Below, one piece after another: positions 1-8,544 of a DNA stretch of 13,769 bases. The DNA comes from Bacillota bacterium (GTDB taxonomy: Bacteria > Bacillota > Clostridia > Christensenellales > Borkfalkiaceae): assembly GCA_003343995.1 (NCBI GenBank), contig QAKE01000067.1, forward strand, positions 1 to 13,769, in the 5' to 3' direction. Under the pieces are notes generated by a model, which saw only the letters and a program-made list of their open reading frames with translations, was not told where the DNA came from and searched no databases. A program made the position numbers and the translations under genes. The first letter of the stretch is position 1. Every line of letters begins with the position of its first letter.

Positions 1-76
1 GGTGCTCCATGGCGGATTCGAACCGTCGACCTTGGGATTAGAAGTCCCCTGCTCTATCCAGCTGAGCTAATGGAGC
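1..76 (-). tRNA. tRNA-Arg (anticodon TCT)
   Basis: Read on the minus strand, this folds into a complete cloverleaf. The 7-bp acceptor stem is perfect (GCTCCAT with ATGGAGC), the D-stem is GCTC/GAGC, the anticodon loop is CTTCTAA with TCT at positions 34-36, and the T-loop is TTCGAAT. The discriminator base is A, followed by CC at the window edge, so the terminal A of CCA would lie just outside. It should decode AGA and, by wobble, AGG arginine codons. Two stem mismatches are visible: G27-A43 at the base of the anticodon stem and A50-C64 in the T-stem. It lies 53 bases downstream of the ABC ATPase gene on the same strand. No duplicated 3' end or integrase is visible to suggest use as an attachment site. 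Confidence 0.95.
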
Positions 77-121
77 ATAATGTCGCGCGTCCAAGCGGGC
101 ACAAGTTCACACGGCGCATAA

Positions 122-127
122 ATTATA
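122..127 (-). promoter_or_regulatory. Candidate -10 box for the tRNA-Arg
   Basis: A perfect TATAAT lies on the minus strand just past the stop codon of the ABC ATPase gene, about 46 bases upstream of the mature tRNA 5' end. It could give the tRNA its own promoter. No good -35 hexamer is seen at 16-18 bases upstream, so the call rests on the -10 match and its position. Read-through from the ABC operon is the alternative. Confidence 0.35.
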
Positions 128-129
128 AC

Positions 130-897
130 CTACTTGAACTGGTCGTGGTATGCCTTGCAGACCTCGTCCACGGGGCCATCCATACGCAGGTCGCCCTTCT
201 CGATCCATACAGCACGCTGGCAAATACGCTCAACCTGTTCCATGGAGTGAGAAACGAATAAGACCGTAACGTCGCCACTTTCGATAAAGTGTTGAATACG
301 GCGCTCGCACTTCTGCTGGAAAAAGACATCACCAACAGAAAGCGTCTCATCAACGATCAGAATATCCGGCTCGGTAATCGTAGCGATGGCAAAGGCAATG
401 CGCGCAACCATACCCGAAGAGAAATTCTTCAGGGGCATGTCGACAAAGTCTTTGAGCTCAGCGAACTCGATAATCTTGTCAAAGCTAGCGTCAATAAACT
501 CCTTGGTATATCCAAGCAGCGCACCGTTAAGGTAAATATTCTCACGAGCGGTAAGCTCGGGATCGAAACCAGCGCCAAGCTCAATCAGCGGCGCAATATT
601 GCCGTGAACCTTAACCTCACCTTCGCTGGGTTCCAAAACGCCAGCGATGATCTTAAGCATCGTAGACTTGCCGGAACCGTTAGTTCCAACAAGACCAACG
701 ACCTCGCCGCGATGCACATCAAACGAAATATGCTTAAGCGCACGGAATTCCTCAAAGAACAGATCGTGCTTTGCGAGCTTAATAAAGTACTCTTTGAGGT
801 TTGTAAGCGACTCAGACGCCATGTTAAAGATCATGGTGACGTCTTTGACCTCAACAGCAAGAGGCTGCTTGCTGTAATCAATAGCAGATTCAGTCAT
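130..897 (-). CDS. ABC transporter ATP-binding protein for polysaccharide export (Wzt/TagH type)
   Basis: This is a 255-residue nucleotide-binding subunit that should power export of a lipid-linked polysaccharide (or teichoic-acid-like polymer) across the cytoplasmic membrane with the permease encoded just upstream. The Walker A motif GTNGSGKST is at about residues 71-79, the signature NFSSGMVAR at 158-166, Walker B DILIVDE at 178-184 and the H-loop histidine in FVSHS near 217. The long N-terminal insertion before the first strand and the LIELGAGFDPELTARENI segment are typical of the Wzt/KpsT/TagH subfamily. The protein ends soon after the ATPase fold, so it lacks the C-terminal carbohydrate-binding domain of the long Wzt proteins. 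The ATG at 897 is chosen because AAGGAG sits 8 bases upstream. An in-frame GTG at 906 overlaps that ribosome site and is unlikely to be used. The permease stop is 12 bases upstream, so the two are probably co-transcribed. Confidence 0.93.
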   Translation of the reverse strand: MTESAIDYSKQPLAVEVKDVTMIFNMASESLTNLKEYFIKLAKHDLFFEEFRALKHISFDVHRGEVVGLVGTNGSGKSTMLKIIAGVLEPSEGEVKVHGNIAPLIELGAGFDPELTARENIYLNGALLGYTKEFIDASFDKIIEFAELKDFVDMPLKNFSSGMVARIAFAIATITEPDILIVDETLSVGDVFFQQKCERRIQHFIESGDVTVLFVSHSMEQVERICQRAVWIEKGDLRMDGPVDEVCKAYHDQFK

Positions 898-909
898 GAA
901 CAGCACTCC

Positions 910-1755
910 TTAGATGTAGAGAATAAACTTGTGCTCGGTTTTGTGGAACACGGTATAGCCAATGGCAAGGGCAAGAACAGCCCAGGCAACACATAGGCCA
1001 AACGTAAGCGAAGAAGGCACGGTATTGAACAGGAAGATGTCACGCATAAACTGGAGATAGTTGTACATGGGGTTCACAACCACCAACACCTGAATCCAAT
1101 GAGCCATATGGCTGATGTAATCGGTGGTCCAGAAGATCGGCGTCAGGTACATCCACGCGGTGATAACAACGGTCCAAAGGTGCATAACATCACGGAAAAA
1201 GACCGCCAGCGCCGACAGCATCATGCCCAAACCCATGCAGAAGCACATAAGAAGCAGCAAACACACCGGCAAGAGAATTAAATGCCAACTAGGAACCACA
1301 TGGAACCAAAGCATAACCAAGGCGACAGCAACCAATGAGAAGGCGAAGTTAACGAGCGAGAACAGCACCTTCTGCACCGGAAAGACCCAGCGGTGCACCT
1401 TAACCTTCTTAAGCAGCGAGGAAGCCCAAATGATGGACATAAGCGCTTGGTTCGTCGACTCGGACATGACAGAAAACGTCACGTTACCGACGATCAGGTA
1501 AAGCGGATACATCTCAGGCGTAATGGAGCCATTGCGACCTTGGGCAAAGATTGTCGAAAAAACAATCGACATGACAATCATCATCAACAGAGGATTGAGC
1601 ACGGACCAAGCTACGCCCAAGACGCTGCGCCGATACTTAATCTTAAAATCCTTGGTAACCAGCTGCCTAAGGATAAATTTATCCTTCTCAAAATCATTTT
1701 TAGCGTGAGAGGCCGGCTTAGCCACCGCTTTTTGACTCTCTACGTTGTCAGCCAC
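910..1755 (-). CDS. ABC-2 type polysaccharide export permease (Wzm/TagG type)
   Basis: This is a 281-residue membrane subunit of the exporter, expected to dimerise and pair with the ATPase downstream. After a hydrophilic cytoplasmic N-terminus of about 30 residues comes the characteristic ABC-2 entry segment (RQLVTKDFKIKYRRSVLGVAW, residues 30-50), then about six hydrophobic spans at roughly 53-72, 83-105, 130-150, 157-183, 192-210 and 252-270. The AVFFRDV motif (184-190) and VNPMYNYLQFMRDIF (227-241) are typical of Wzm/TagG/RfbA-like permeases. The GTG at 1755 is chosen as start because ATAAGGAG precedes it by 7 bases. The frame stays open further upstream, but that extension is hydrophilic, has no comparable ribosome site and would run into the divergent promoter region. 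In group A streptococcus the equivalent pair (GacD/GacE) exports the rhamnan backbone; a similar role is inferred here. Confidence 0.92.
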   Translation of the reverse strand: MADNVESQKAVAKPASHAKNDFEKDKFILRQLVTKDFKIKYRRSVLGVAWSVLNPLLMMIVMSIVFSTIFAQGRNGSITPEMYPLYLIVGNVTFSVMSESTNQALMSIIWASSLLKKVKVHRWVFPVQKVLFSLVNFAFSLVAVALVMLWFHVVPSWHLILLPVCLLLLMCFCMGLGMMLSALAVFFRDVMHLWTVVITAWMYLTPIFWTTDYISHMAHWIQVLVVVNPMYNYLQFMRDIFLFNTVPSSLTFGLCVAWAVLALAIGYTVFHKTEHKFILYI

Positions 1756-1792
1756 AAACCAACTCCTTATCTCGCAAAACACAACAGTGGAA

Positions 1793-1819
1793 AGTATAGC
1801 CCTCCCTCGTGTCAGTAAA
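1793..1819 (-). promoter_or_regulatory. Candidate promoter of the ABC exporter operon
   Basis: On the minus strand a TATACT -10 box lies at 1793-1798 and TTTACT (4 of 6 match to the -35 consensus) at 1814-1819, with a 15-base spacer, shorter than ideal. This would place transcription start near 1786, giving a leader of about 30 bases before the GTG at 1755. It lies in the 250-base divergent region between the exporter and the large glycosyltransferase gene. No convincing plus-strand promoter was found there. Confidence 0.35.
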
Positions 1820-2005
1820 ACCAGCCTATGCAAAACTGGAAAAGTACCCATATCAGCTATAGCCAATCAACGAATTTGCTACGAGGCAAGAAAAGAACTG
1901 AGCTATTTCTGCTGTGTTTGTACTCCCAACCTATCCATGGCCCCAGCGCCCTGCCACGAGATTATCATGGTCAAGTTAAGACATGTACCCTGTAAGGAGA
2001 ACGAC

Positions 2006-5000
2006 ATGCCGCGTTTTTCCATCTGCGTTTCATCATATAAAGATGAAAAATATCTGCCCGCTTGCATCGACAGCGTCCTGGCTCAATCGTTTACCGATTT
2101 TGAGCTCATCGTAGTTGACGACGGTAGTCCCGACTCCACCGCCTCGATACTTGAGCAATACGCTCAAAAGGACAGACGTGTCATACCGCTCATCCAAGAT
2201 ACGAACCGCGGGCTTCACATCGGGCGAAAAATTGCCGTTGCAAAAAGCACCGGCGACTACATCATTCTCCTGGATTCAGATGACGAGCTCGGCGACGACT
2301 GCCTTGCCAAGTTCGACTCTTATCTCAACGCCACCCCCTGTGATGTCCTTCACTTTGGCATCGATGTCATTAATGCTGGCGTAAGCGACAACGAGGCTTC
2401 CAACTTCCAGAACTACATCAATGCACCCGTTGATCCCTTGTTCAATAAAGACATATTTGAAGCCGTCTTCAGTGCACGCAAGGGTTATCTTCAGGACTGG
2501 CGTATCACTCAGCGAGTCTATGCGGGGGGCTTCTTCCGCAGAATGTTCGCGGCGATGACCAACGACAGGCTTGAGCGAGCTGAGGACGCATACGAGTCTT
2601 TTGTCACACTTGCGAACGCGCGCTCGCAATACACCGCCAACGACATTGTCGGTGTACGCTATTACCTTGGTCGAGGCGTCAATTCCGACTCCTCACTCTC
2701 GGTATCGGCCTTCTTCAAAAGCGCTTCCGATTTTCAAGCTAACATCGATCACATGAGAACATTTGCGGCCGCTTTTGATGCCATCGACATAAAGAAGACC
2801 TGTTCGGAAGCCGTTGTAAAAATGTACGAGTTGCTTTTCAACGATTGGCTTGTTCGCGTACCAGAAGATCAAAAACTCGATGCTGCCGACGAAGCGGCAA
2901 AGGTAATGGGCAAAATGCCCGTTGCCGAAGAGCTCATGCGTCTTTCTCGCGACAGAGCATACGGCCTGCTGCAAGCAAATAGCGCCCCCGCAAATGACAT
3001 GGCCCTCGATTGGTACGAGCACGCAAAGAAGCTGGCCTCGACTGACGCCGCAACTTCTCCACGCTTCATGTCGTTCTACACCGCAGCTCGCGACCACATA
3101 AACGATCTGATCTACATGGCAAAGCGCAAAAGCTATGAAAACCGAAACATTCGTATCTTCGTCTCGGCGCACAAGCCTGTCGAGCTATTTGACAGTTCAA
3201 TACTCCAGCCAGTGCAAGTTGGCTGCAGCCTTCGCAACGACAGGTTCCCTTGGGCATTCCACGACGATAAGGGCAACAATATATCGGATCTCAATCCCAT
3301 GTACTGCGAGCTGACAACCCAGTACTGGGCCTGGAAAAACACCTCGAGCGAATATGTCGGTTTTTGCCATTACCGTCGCTATTTTGACTTCTCGGGCACA
3401 CGCCACGATGAGAACATCTACGGCGAAATCATGGACGATTTCATCGATGCGGCATCTCAAAAAAAATACTCACTGGACGACGAGAACATCGAGAAGTTTG
3501 TGACTCAATACGACGTCATCACCACCGAGCGTAAGGACATTCGCACCTATGTCGGACGAAATGCCACTTTGCGCTCCCAATACGACGCCGCAGACAAACT
3601 ATTCGTTGAAGACCTGGACAAGATCGTCTCCATCCTTAAAAAGCAGCATCCGGAATATGGACAGGATGCCGACAAGTTCCTCAGTGGCCACGTGGGGCGT
3701 TTCTGCAACATGTTCATCATGAAGCGCGAGATTTTTAACGATTACTGCGCATGGCTCTTTCCCCTGCTTGAGGAGTTTGTTTCTACAACCGATATGTCCC
3801 GTTATTCAAAAGAGGGAGTGCGCACCCCCGGTCATCTTGCCGAGAGGCTGCTTAATATCTACCTCATTCATCATGAACGCATAGGAGCAGACTGGAAGAT
3901 GGCCGAGCTGCAGTGTGTTCACTTTAGAAGGCCGGATCGCCGTATGCCTTTCGAGGCGCCCTATGCCAAGGCAAACGGTAAACAGATCATTCCGGTTGTT
4001 TTCGCTGCAGACAACAACTATGTCCCCATGCTTACCACCACAATCTATTCCGCACTGCTCAACGCCTCGGAAGGCTATTTCTACGATGTGGTTGTGCTCC
4101 ATAGGGATATTGCTGGAGACAATCAATCGATTATGCAGCAGTTCTTCGGTCAGTTTGACAATATGTCATTGCGTTTTTGCGATGTGAGCGAACATGTCCT
4201 TCGCCATGATTTGAGCACCAACAACCCTCACATCAGCGTTGAAACGTATTATCGCTTCTTGATTCAAGAGATTTTGCCTGGCTACGACAAGGTTCTGTAC
4301 CTTGATAGCGACCTGATTATCCAGGGTGATATTTCTGAGCTCTATGGCGTGGACTTGGGCAATAATCTCCTTGCCGCCGCTCACGATATCGATTTCTTGG
4401 GCAACCTTAACATGAAGGACGGCAAGCGCCTTGCCTACGCCCAAAAAGTCCTGGGCATGGAAAACCCCTACGATTACTTCCAGGCAGGCGTCCTTGTACT
4501 TAATACCGCCGAGATGCGCAAGCTCTATTCAATTGAAACGTGGCTTGATTACGCTTCCGATGATCGCTTTATCTACAACGATCAAGATGTTCTGAACGCG
4601 CACTGCGAAGGCCGCATAACTTGGCTTGACTACGACTGGAACGTCATGATTAACTGCAACAATCGCATTGCAGACGTCTTCTCTTTTGCACCTGCTTCTG
4701 CATTTGACGCCTTCAACGATTCGCGCAATCACGAGAAAATTATTCACTATGCAGGATTCGAAAAACCTTGGAAGTTCTCCTCATGTGATCGCAACATTGC
4801 CTATTGGACCTATGCTCGCCAGACTCCCTTTTACGAATCCCTTATGAGCATGTTGGCAGGACCGGAAAGAACGGCTTCTTCCTCCCCCCTCACAATGCAC
4901 GAACATGCGATATCACCCGACAATCCGCTTCGCAAATTCATCGATCCCATCGCACCGGTCGGTAGCGCAAGGCGAGAGATGATGAAATCTGCGGTGAGGG

Positions 5001-5020
5001 CCGTTAGGAAAAAGAAGTAG
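2006..5020 (+). CDS. Three-domain glycosyltransferase (GT2 - DUF4422 - GT8)
   Basis: A 1004-residue, probably cytoplasmic protein with no clear membrane span. Residues 1 to about 240 are a GT2 domain: opening strand FSICVSSYKDEKYLPACIDS, nucleotide-binding VVDDGSPD (37-43) and metal-binding LLDSDD (88-93). A helical linker follows, rich in Ala, Lys and Glu. Residues about 382-645 match the DUF4422 pattern (IFVSAHKP, AWKNTSSEYVGFCHYRRYF, and FCNMFIMKREIFNDYCAWLF). Residues about 660-940 are a GT8 domain: IPVVFAADNNYVPML, the DxD motif in VLYLDSD (763-769), FQAGVLVLNTAEM, YNDQDVLNA and HYAGFEKPWK (914-923). Residual C-terminal sequence is basic. It could add two or three successive sugars to the lipid-linked glycan. 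The ATG at 2006 is preceded by AAGGAG 7 bases upstream. An upstream extension in frame to 1745 would overlap the divergent permease start and is rejected. The gene stands alone on its strand and ends in a strong terminator. Confidence 0.9.
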   Translation: MPRFSICVSSYKDEKYLPACIDSVLAQSFTDFELIVVDDGSPDSTASILEQYAQKDRRVIPLIQDTNRGLHIGRKIAVAKSTGDYIILLDSDDELGDDCLAKFDSYLNATPCDVLHFGIDVINAGVSDNEASNFQNYINAPVDPLFNKDIFEAVFSARKGYLQDWRITQRVYAGGFFRRMFAAMTNDRLERAEDAYESFVTLANARSQYTANDIVGVRYYLGRGVNSDSSLSVSAFFKSASDFQANIDHMRTFAAAFDAIDIKKTCSEAVVKMYELLFNDWLVRVPEDQKLDAADEAAKVMGKMPVAEELMRLSRDRAYGLLQANSAPANDMALDWYEHAKKLASTDAATSPRFMSFYTAARDHINDLIYMAKRKSYENRNIRIFVSAHKPVELFDSSILQPVQVGCSLRNDRFPWAFHDDKGNNISDLNPMYCELTTQYWAWKNTSSEYVGFCHYRRYFDFSGTRHDENIYGEIMDDFIDAASQKKYSLDDENIEKFVTQYDVITTERKDIRTYVGRNATLRSQYDAADKLFVEDLDKIVSILKKQHPEYGQDADKFLSGHVGRFCNMFIMKREIFNDYCAWLFPLLEEFVSTTDMSRYSKEGVRTPGHLAERLLNIYLIHHERIGADWKMAELQCVHFRRPDRRMPFEAPYAKANGKQIIPVVFAADNNYVPMLTTTIYSALLNASEGYFYDVVVLHRDIAGDNQSIMQQFFGQFDNMSLRFCDVSEHVLRHDLSTNNPHISVETYYRFLIQEILPGYDKVLYLDSDLIIQGDISELYGVDLGNNLLAAAHDIDFLGNLNMKDGKRLAYAQKVLGMENPYDYFQAGVLVLNTAEMRKLYSIETWLDYASDDRFIYNDQDVLNAHCEGRITWLDYDWNVMINCNNRIADVFSFAPASAFDAFNDSRNHEKIIHYAGFEKPWKFSSCDRNIAYWTYARQTPFYESLMSMLAGPERTASSSPLTMHEHAISPDNPLRKFIDPIAPVGSARREMMKSAVRAVRKKK

Positions 5021-5062
5021 GATCTTCGAAATCTAGCAAAGCAACAGTAGAGTTGCAATTTT

Positions 5063-5115
5063 ATGGCCCCCATTTCCTCCCAATTAAAAGTCGGATGAAA
5101 TGGGGGCCATTTTTT
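5063..5115 (+). terminator. Rho-independent terminator of the three-domain glycosyltransferase gene
   Basis: A perfect 14-bp inverted repeat (5063-5076 with 5097-5110, core GGCCCCCATTTC) with a 20-base loop is followed on the plus strand by six T residues. It begins 42 bases after the stop codon. On the minus strand the bases past the stem lack a T-run, so it acts mainly on plus-strand transcripts. Confidence 0.88.
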
Positions 5116-5200
5116 GCCTTAGTTTTAAGCGTCGAACCTCGATAGCGACAGTAGTGCACTATAAACGCTTGCTTAACTGCATGGCGGCATGTTTACACCG

Positions 5201-6280
5201 TTAGGATTTTGCAATTCGCGTATTTCTGCAGAGCTTTTTGAGGGACTCCAGCACAAAAGCAAACAAGAGAGAAAGCGCAAAGACTACAAACGGGCGAATC
5301 GCCGCATCCCAAAAGATGTTATGCAAAACATAGACGTCCAAAGCCCAAATAAACATCATATGTACGGCGTAAACATCAAAACTAAGGGAAGCCAGTTTAG
5401 AAATTACAGCAATGAACGGATGCTTATCAGATTGGAAAAGCGGCTCCAGCGATTTGAACAGCATGAAAAGCGAGATTGAGTACACCAAAACCGGAAGGTG
5501 CAGATAATCGTTATAAAAGTTATCGTAATCCGAATATGCACCGGACAACACCGTATGCGGCACGTTGGTCTTGATTGTCATAAGCGCCATAAATACAACG
5601 GAAGAAATCGCGGCAATCAGGAAAACCGGGCGCATTTTTCTGTCGTGTTCCTCAAAAGGAGAATACGTAACAATGTAGTAGCCGATTAAGAAGTACATTA
5701 TCGCACCCGTCAAATAAGGTACGGCAAGCATTGAGAACAAATTATGATTTGGCGCAAAGCGATTTGCAAAAGGAATTACTGCAGTTGAGACGATACAGAG
5801 ACCAATGGCATACTCCAGCAAACGCTTGTTCGACGCAAAACAAGCCAATAGCGGTGTAATCAAATACAGAATCAAAATTGAATACATAAACCAATAAACG
5901 TCGCAAATTTGATTCGTTAGAAACAGCTGAATGAACTCAAAAAGGGAGAAAGATCTTGCCGGAAGACCAAGCTGGGTCGGCGCAAGACAGCTGAGAATGT
6001 AAATAAAGAAACTAAAGCCAACAAGAGTCGCCAGAACGCGCTTGAGCCTCTTTTGAAAAAAGACTTTGGTAGAGTACCGAGAACGATATCCGATCAGATT
6101 TGCTCCGCTAATCATAAAGAAGACAGGTACGGCAAACATAAACAGTGACTGCAGCGCAACTGAAACAAACCACTGCACATTGCCTTGGTTAACGTATACA
6201 ACCGTCGTGCAATGAAGAACAACAACGGCAAAGCAGGAAAGGACATTGAGAACGTCCATATAATGGCGGCGTATTGTCAT
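5201..6280 (-). CDS. Acyltransferase family 3 membrane protein (OafA/WecH-like)
   Basis: A 359-residue integral membrane protein with about ten hydrophobic spans, the usual size and shape of family 3 acyltransferases that transfer acetyl (or another acyl group) to sugars of surface polysaccharides. The first span carries the expected conserved histidine in VVVLHCTTVVY (H23), followed by PVFFMISGANL (52-62) and the basic loop FFQKRLKRVL (74-83), all in the family order. The extra periplasmic SGNH domain of long OafA proteins is absent. The start ATG at 6280 has a GAGG ribosome site 7 bases upstream. It lies 17 bases after the stop of the large membrane protein, so it is probably the last gene of the 9578-to-5201 operon. 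Its acceptor, inferred from context, is the exported glycan; acetyl versus other acyl cannot be told. Confidence 0.87.
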   Translation of the reverse strand: MTIRRHYMDVLNVLSCFAVVVLHCTTVVYVNQGNVQWFVSVALQSLFMFAVPVFFMISGANLIGYRSRYSTKVFFQKRLKRVLATLVGFSFFIYILSCLAPTQLGLPARSFSLFEFIQLFLTNQICDVYWFMYSILILYLITPLLACFASNKRLLEYAIGLCIVSTAVIPFANRFAPNHNLFSMLAVPYLTGAIMYFLIGYYIVTYSPFEEHDRKMRPVFLIAAISSVVFMALMTIKTNVPHTVLSGAYSDYDNFYNDYLHLPVLVYSISLFMLFKSLEPLFQSDKHPFIAVISKLASLSFDVYAVHMMFIWALDVYVLHNIFWDAAIRPFVVFALSLLFAFVLESLKKLCRNTRIAKS

Positions 6281-6297
6281 TAGGGAACCTCAACTCG

Positions 6298-8367
6298 TTA
6301 TTTAATCAGATACAGTCGCATTGACCCCGACGATAGTACCGGTTCAAAACCGGGAGTCTCATCGTTTATTTCAGTAATTCCCTCCCAGTCTTTTTTCTTG
6401 TATTGAAGGTCGCGAGAATAACATACATGCTTATCCTCCGCCGTATAGTCGCTACGATCAAGCAGGAGAACATACTTTGCTCCAGTGTTCTCAACGGCAT
6501 CTTTCACTGTAGAATCCGTTGAGATATTACAGAGGCCCTTACGAATAGCATGACTGTCCTCAGATTCTGCCGAACCGAGCTTGGCATGATAGTACAGATT
6601 CAAACCATCGACAGACCAAGCAAATGAGCTACCGTCAACGGGAAGATTGATTATCAAACTACCTTCCGGAACCACTTCTTTGACTTGTTGAATAAAATCC
6701 CGCTCGGCAGCAGTGTAGGCCTGGACACGGTAACGCGAATAGCCATTATAGAGATCGTAAGAATTAAGCGTGAAAGCATTGGTCAAATCACCTCTAGAAT
6801 GATCTTCCCATGCGTATGCGTAATTGAACGGATAACAATTAAGGAAAAAGAATAATAGGGATATCAGCACTGCCGATAGATTAAACCCCAAGCTCCCGGA
6901 AAAGTACCTCAGATGCTTAAGCACGCTGTATGCAGCTAGGACCACACCATGCAAACCAAAATATATAAACGGTACAAGCGAAATCGCCACCATCGCAGCG
7001 ATTCGCTCCGGATCCGTGTACCAGAAGCCCGAAAAAAACGAACGAGCCTCAGCAGAAAATGCACCCGCACCGATATAAATCAGCAAAACGATGGCGAAGC
7101 TCAAGAAAAACCATCTTTGTTCCTTTTCATGGATAAGAACATAGATGGCACCTATTGCAAATAGCGGACACAGAAGAACCTGAGGAACCCCGAAGAAGAA
7201 AGAGCCGTTAACGATCGACTGCAAAATACCCTCAAGCGACATGCCCCATTCCCAGGTGAAAGAAACAATTCCGTGCATAAAAGGAAGATTGTAGACAGCC
7301 ACCCATAGGAGTACGCAAAAAAAGCAAAAGATGATCTGAGCACACCTAGTTCTTAGGATTGAGCTTTTTGAAGAAACCTCGGCACGCTGATCCATGATTC
7401 CAAACGGAATAATCCTCAGCAAAATAAACGGCGCAATCAAAAGGCAAGTGAAGATGGCGGCATTTGGATGAACACCGGCTACGCCGACAAGCGCCAAGAC
7501 AAAAGCGTAGAACGTTGCCCCGTAAAAGCAAAAACGCTCACCGAAAGAGATGGAACGAATTAACAAGGCAGCAGCAGCAGGGACCAAACAAAATGCGGCA
7601 ATATTCGGAAATGGGCCATGAACGGCAAGCATGCGCATGGGAAATGCAACAGAGGCAAAAGCGGAAATCGCAACGATAAAGGGAGACACTTTGGCGTTCT
7701 TACAGATGGAATCTAAAAATGCCAAGATACCCAACGGATATGCAAACGCTATAAAACAAAAAATAGATGCGTTTTCCGCCACAGACGTTTGAATCCCCGT
7801 AAGGGAAACAAGTAGAGCTGCAGGTATGTGCCAAACAATTGGATAATATGATCCGCTACCCAAAAAAGCCGAGGGAAAGGCAGTCGAATCGTAATAGGTC
7901 ACTCGTATTGTTGAGAAATTGCCCGAATCGGCGATCGATTTAATCCAGGCGAGATGCGATAGGTTGTCATCGTACTGAATGAAGGAAGATAACCCGTCGA
8001 TATTACTCAAAAACAATGCGGCAACGAGAATAGCGCCAACAGCCACACATATCCCCACCGCCGGCCATGTCAGTCGACTGACATTAGAAAAACCATCGGT
8101 TGATAGGCGTGACCTTGAGTTAATCAAACGGATAGGAAAGGCAAGAGAGACGACGAAACAAAACGTCAACAGGATGAAAAATGCCGCCCCAGTAAGGCCC
8201 AGCCCCGTTCCAATAACACCCGCAACAAGAAAAACAAATGCCGAAAGCGCCGGAGCAAGACAGATGAATTGAGGGTTGATTTTTTTGAAGCCAATCCGAA
8301 GCAATAAGCTTCCTGGGGCAAACAGAATGAAAGTAACGATTAAAACAGAAATAGCAAATACCCGCAT
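6298..8367 (-). CDS. Large multi-span membrane protein, DUF6541-like, candidate GT-C glycosyltransferase
   Basis: A 689-residue protein. Residues 1 to about 525 hold roughly a dozen or more hydrophobic spans; residues about 530-689 form a soluble C-terminal domain, probably extracellular (NSYDLYNGYSRYRVQAYT, EGSLIINLPVDGSSFAWS, AKYVLLLDRSDY). After the third or fourth span comes SFIQYDDNLSHLAWIKSIA (residues 128-146), with an Asp pair in the place where polyprenyl-phosphate-sugar-using GT-C enzymes carry their catalytic acid. The next loop has TYYDSTAFPSAFLGSGSYYP. The architecture resembles the family annotated DUF6541 in actinobacteria, assigned from memory. Context supports a GT-C role: it follows a polyprenyl-phosphate-type GT2 and a DUF2304 partner, as GacL follows GacI and GacJ in group A streptococcus, though not as a shown homologue. 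The start ATG has AGAGG about 7 bases upstream, which can pair in a small hairpin. Confidence 0.72.
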   Translation of the reverse strand: MRVFAISVLIVTFILFAPGSLLLRIGFKKINPQFICLAPALSAFVFLVAGVIGTGLGLTGAAFFILLTFCFVVSLAFPIRLINSRSRLSTDGFSNVSRLTWPAVGICVAVGAILVAALFLSNIDGLSSFIQYDDNLSHLAWIKSIADSGNFSTIRVTYYDSTAFPSAFLGSGSYYPIVWHIPAALLVSLTGIQTSVAENASIFCFIAFAYPLGILAFLDSICKNAKVSPFIVAISAFASVAFPMRMLAVHGPFPNIAAFCLVPAAAALLIRSISFGERFCFYGATFYAFVLALVGVAGVHPNAAIFTCLLIAPFILLRIIPFGIMDQRAEVSSKSSILRTRCAQIIFCFFCVLLWVAVYNLPFMHGIVSFTWEWGMSLEGILQSIVNGSFFFGVPQVLLCPLFAIGAIYVLIHEKEQRWFFLSFAIVLLIYIGAGAFSAEARSFFSGFWYTDPERIAAMVAISLVPFIYFGLHGVVLAAYSVLKHLRYFSGSLGFNLSAVLISLLFFFLNCYPFNYAYAWEDHSRGDLTNAFTLNSYDLYNGYSRYRVQAYTAAERDFIQQVKEVVPEGSLIINLPVDGSSFAWSVDGLNLYYHAKLGSAESEDSHAIRKGLCNISTDSTVKDAVENTGAKYVLLLDRSDYTAEDKHVCYSRDLQYKKKDWEGITEINDETPGFEPVLSSGSMRLYLIK

Positions 8368-8373
8368 TAATAG

Positions 8374-8388
8374 CCTCTCGTCAAGAGG
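8374..8388 (-). promoter_or_regulatory. Ribosome-site hairpin before the large membrane protein gene
   Basis: On the minus strand CCTCT-TGACG-AGAGG forms a 5-bp stem whose 3' arm is the ribosome binding site of the gene starting at 8367. Folding could lower initiation. The stem is short, so its effect is uncertain. Confidence 0.35.
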
Positions 8389-8492
8389 TGCCGTTTGCTA
8401 ACCAGACACAAAAGAACAGTATCGACAAATGAAGCAACCCAATTGAAAGCAACTTGGAGCCTCATGGTGTTTAGAGCTTTTATCCAAACTAT

Positions 8493-8519
8493 AACTAAGC
8501 TTTCAAAAAAAGCTTAGTT
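8493..8519 (-). other. Intergenic AT-rich hairpin between DUF2304 and DUF6541-like genes
   Basis: A perfect 11-bp inverted repeat (AACTAAGCTTT with AAAGCTTAGTT) closes a 5-base loop. On neither strand does a T-run follow the stem, so it is not a canonical terminator. It may attenuate read-through or mark an RNA processing or stability site inside the operon. Confidence 0.5.
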
Positions 8520-8544
8520 CATTGTGAACCTCGCCATCGGGTTC

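Noticed and set aside
1..129. tRNA-borne attachment site for an integrated element
   Set aside because: No integrase, no second copy of the tRNA 3' end and no excision or replication genes are in the window.
289..996. Plus-strand open frame of 235 codons opposite the ABC ATPase
   Set aside because: It is antisense to an unmistakable ATPase with all motifs and has no domain character.
1756..1866. N-terminal extension of the ABC permease
   Set aside because: It lacks a ribosome site and covers the likely promoter; the GTG at 1755 has a good AAGGAG at 7 bases.
1745..2005. N-terminal extension of the three-domain glycosyltransferase by 87 residues
   Set aside because: It overlaps the divergent permease start, has no glycosyltransferase character, and the ATG at 2006 has a strong AAGGAG ribosome site followed at once by the GT2 fold.
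8493..8519. Intrinsic terminator
   Set aside because: The stem is perfect, but no T-run follows it on either strand; the T-rich stretch is in the loop.
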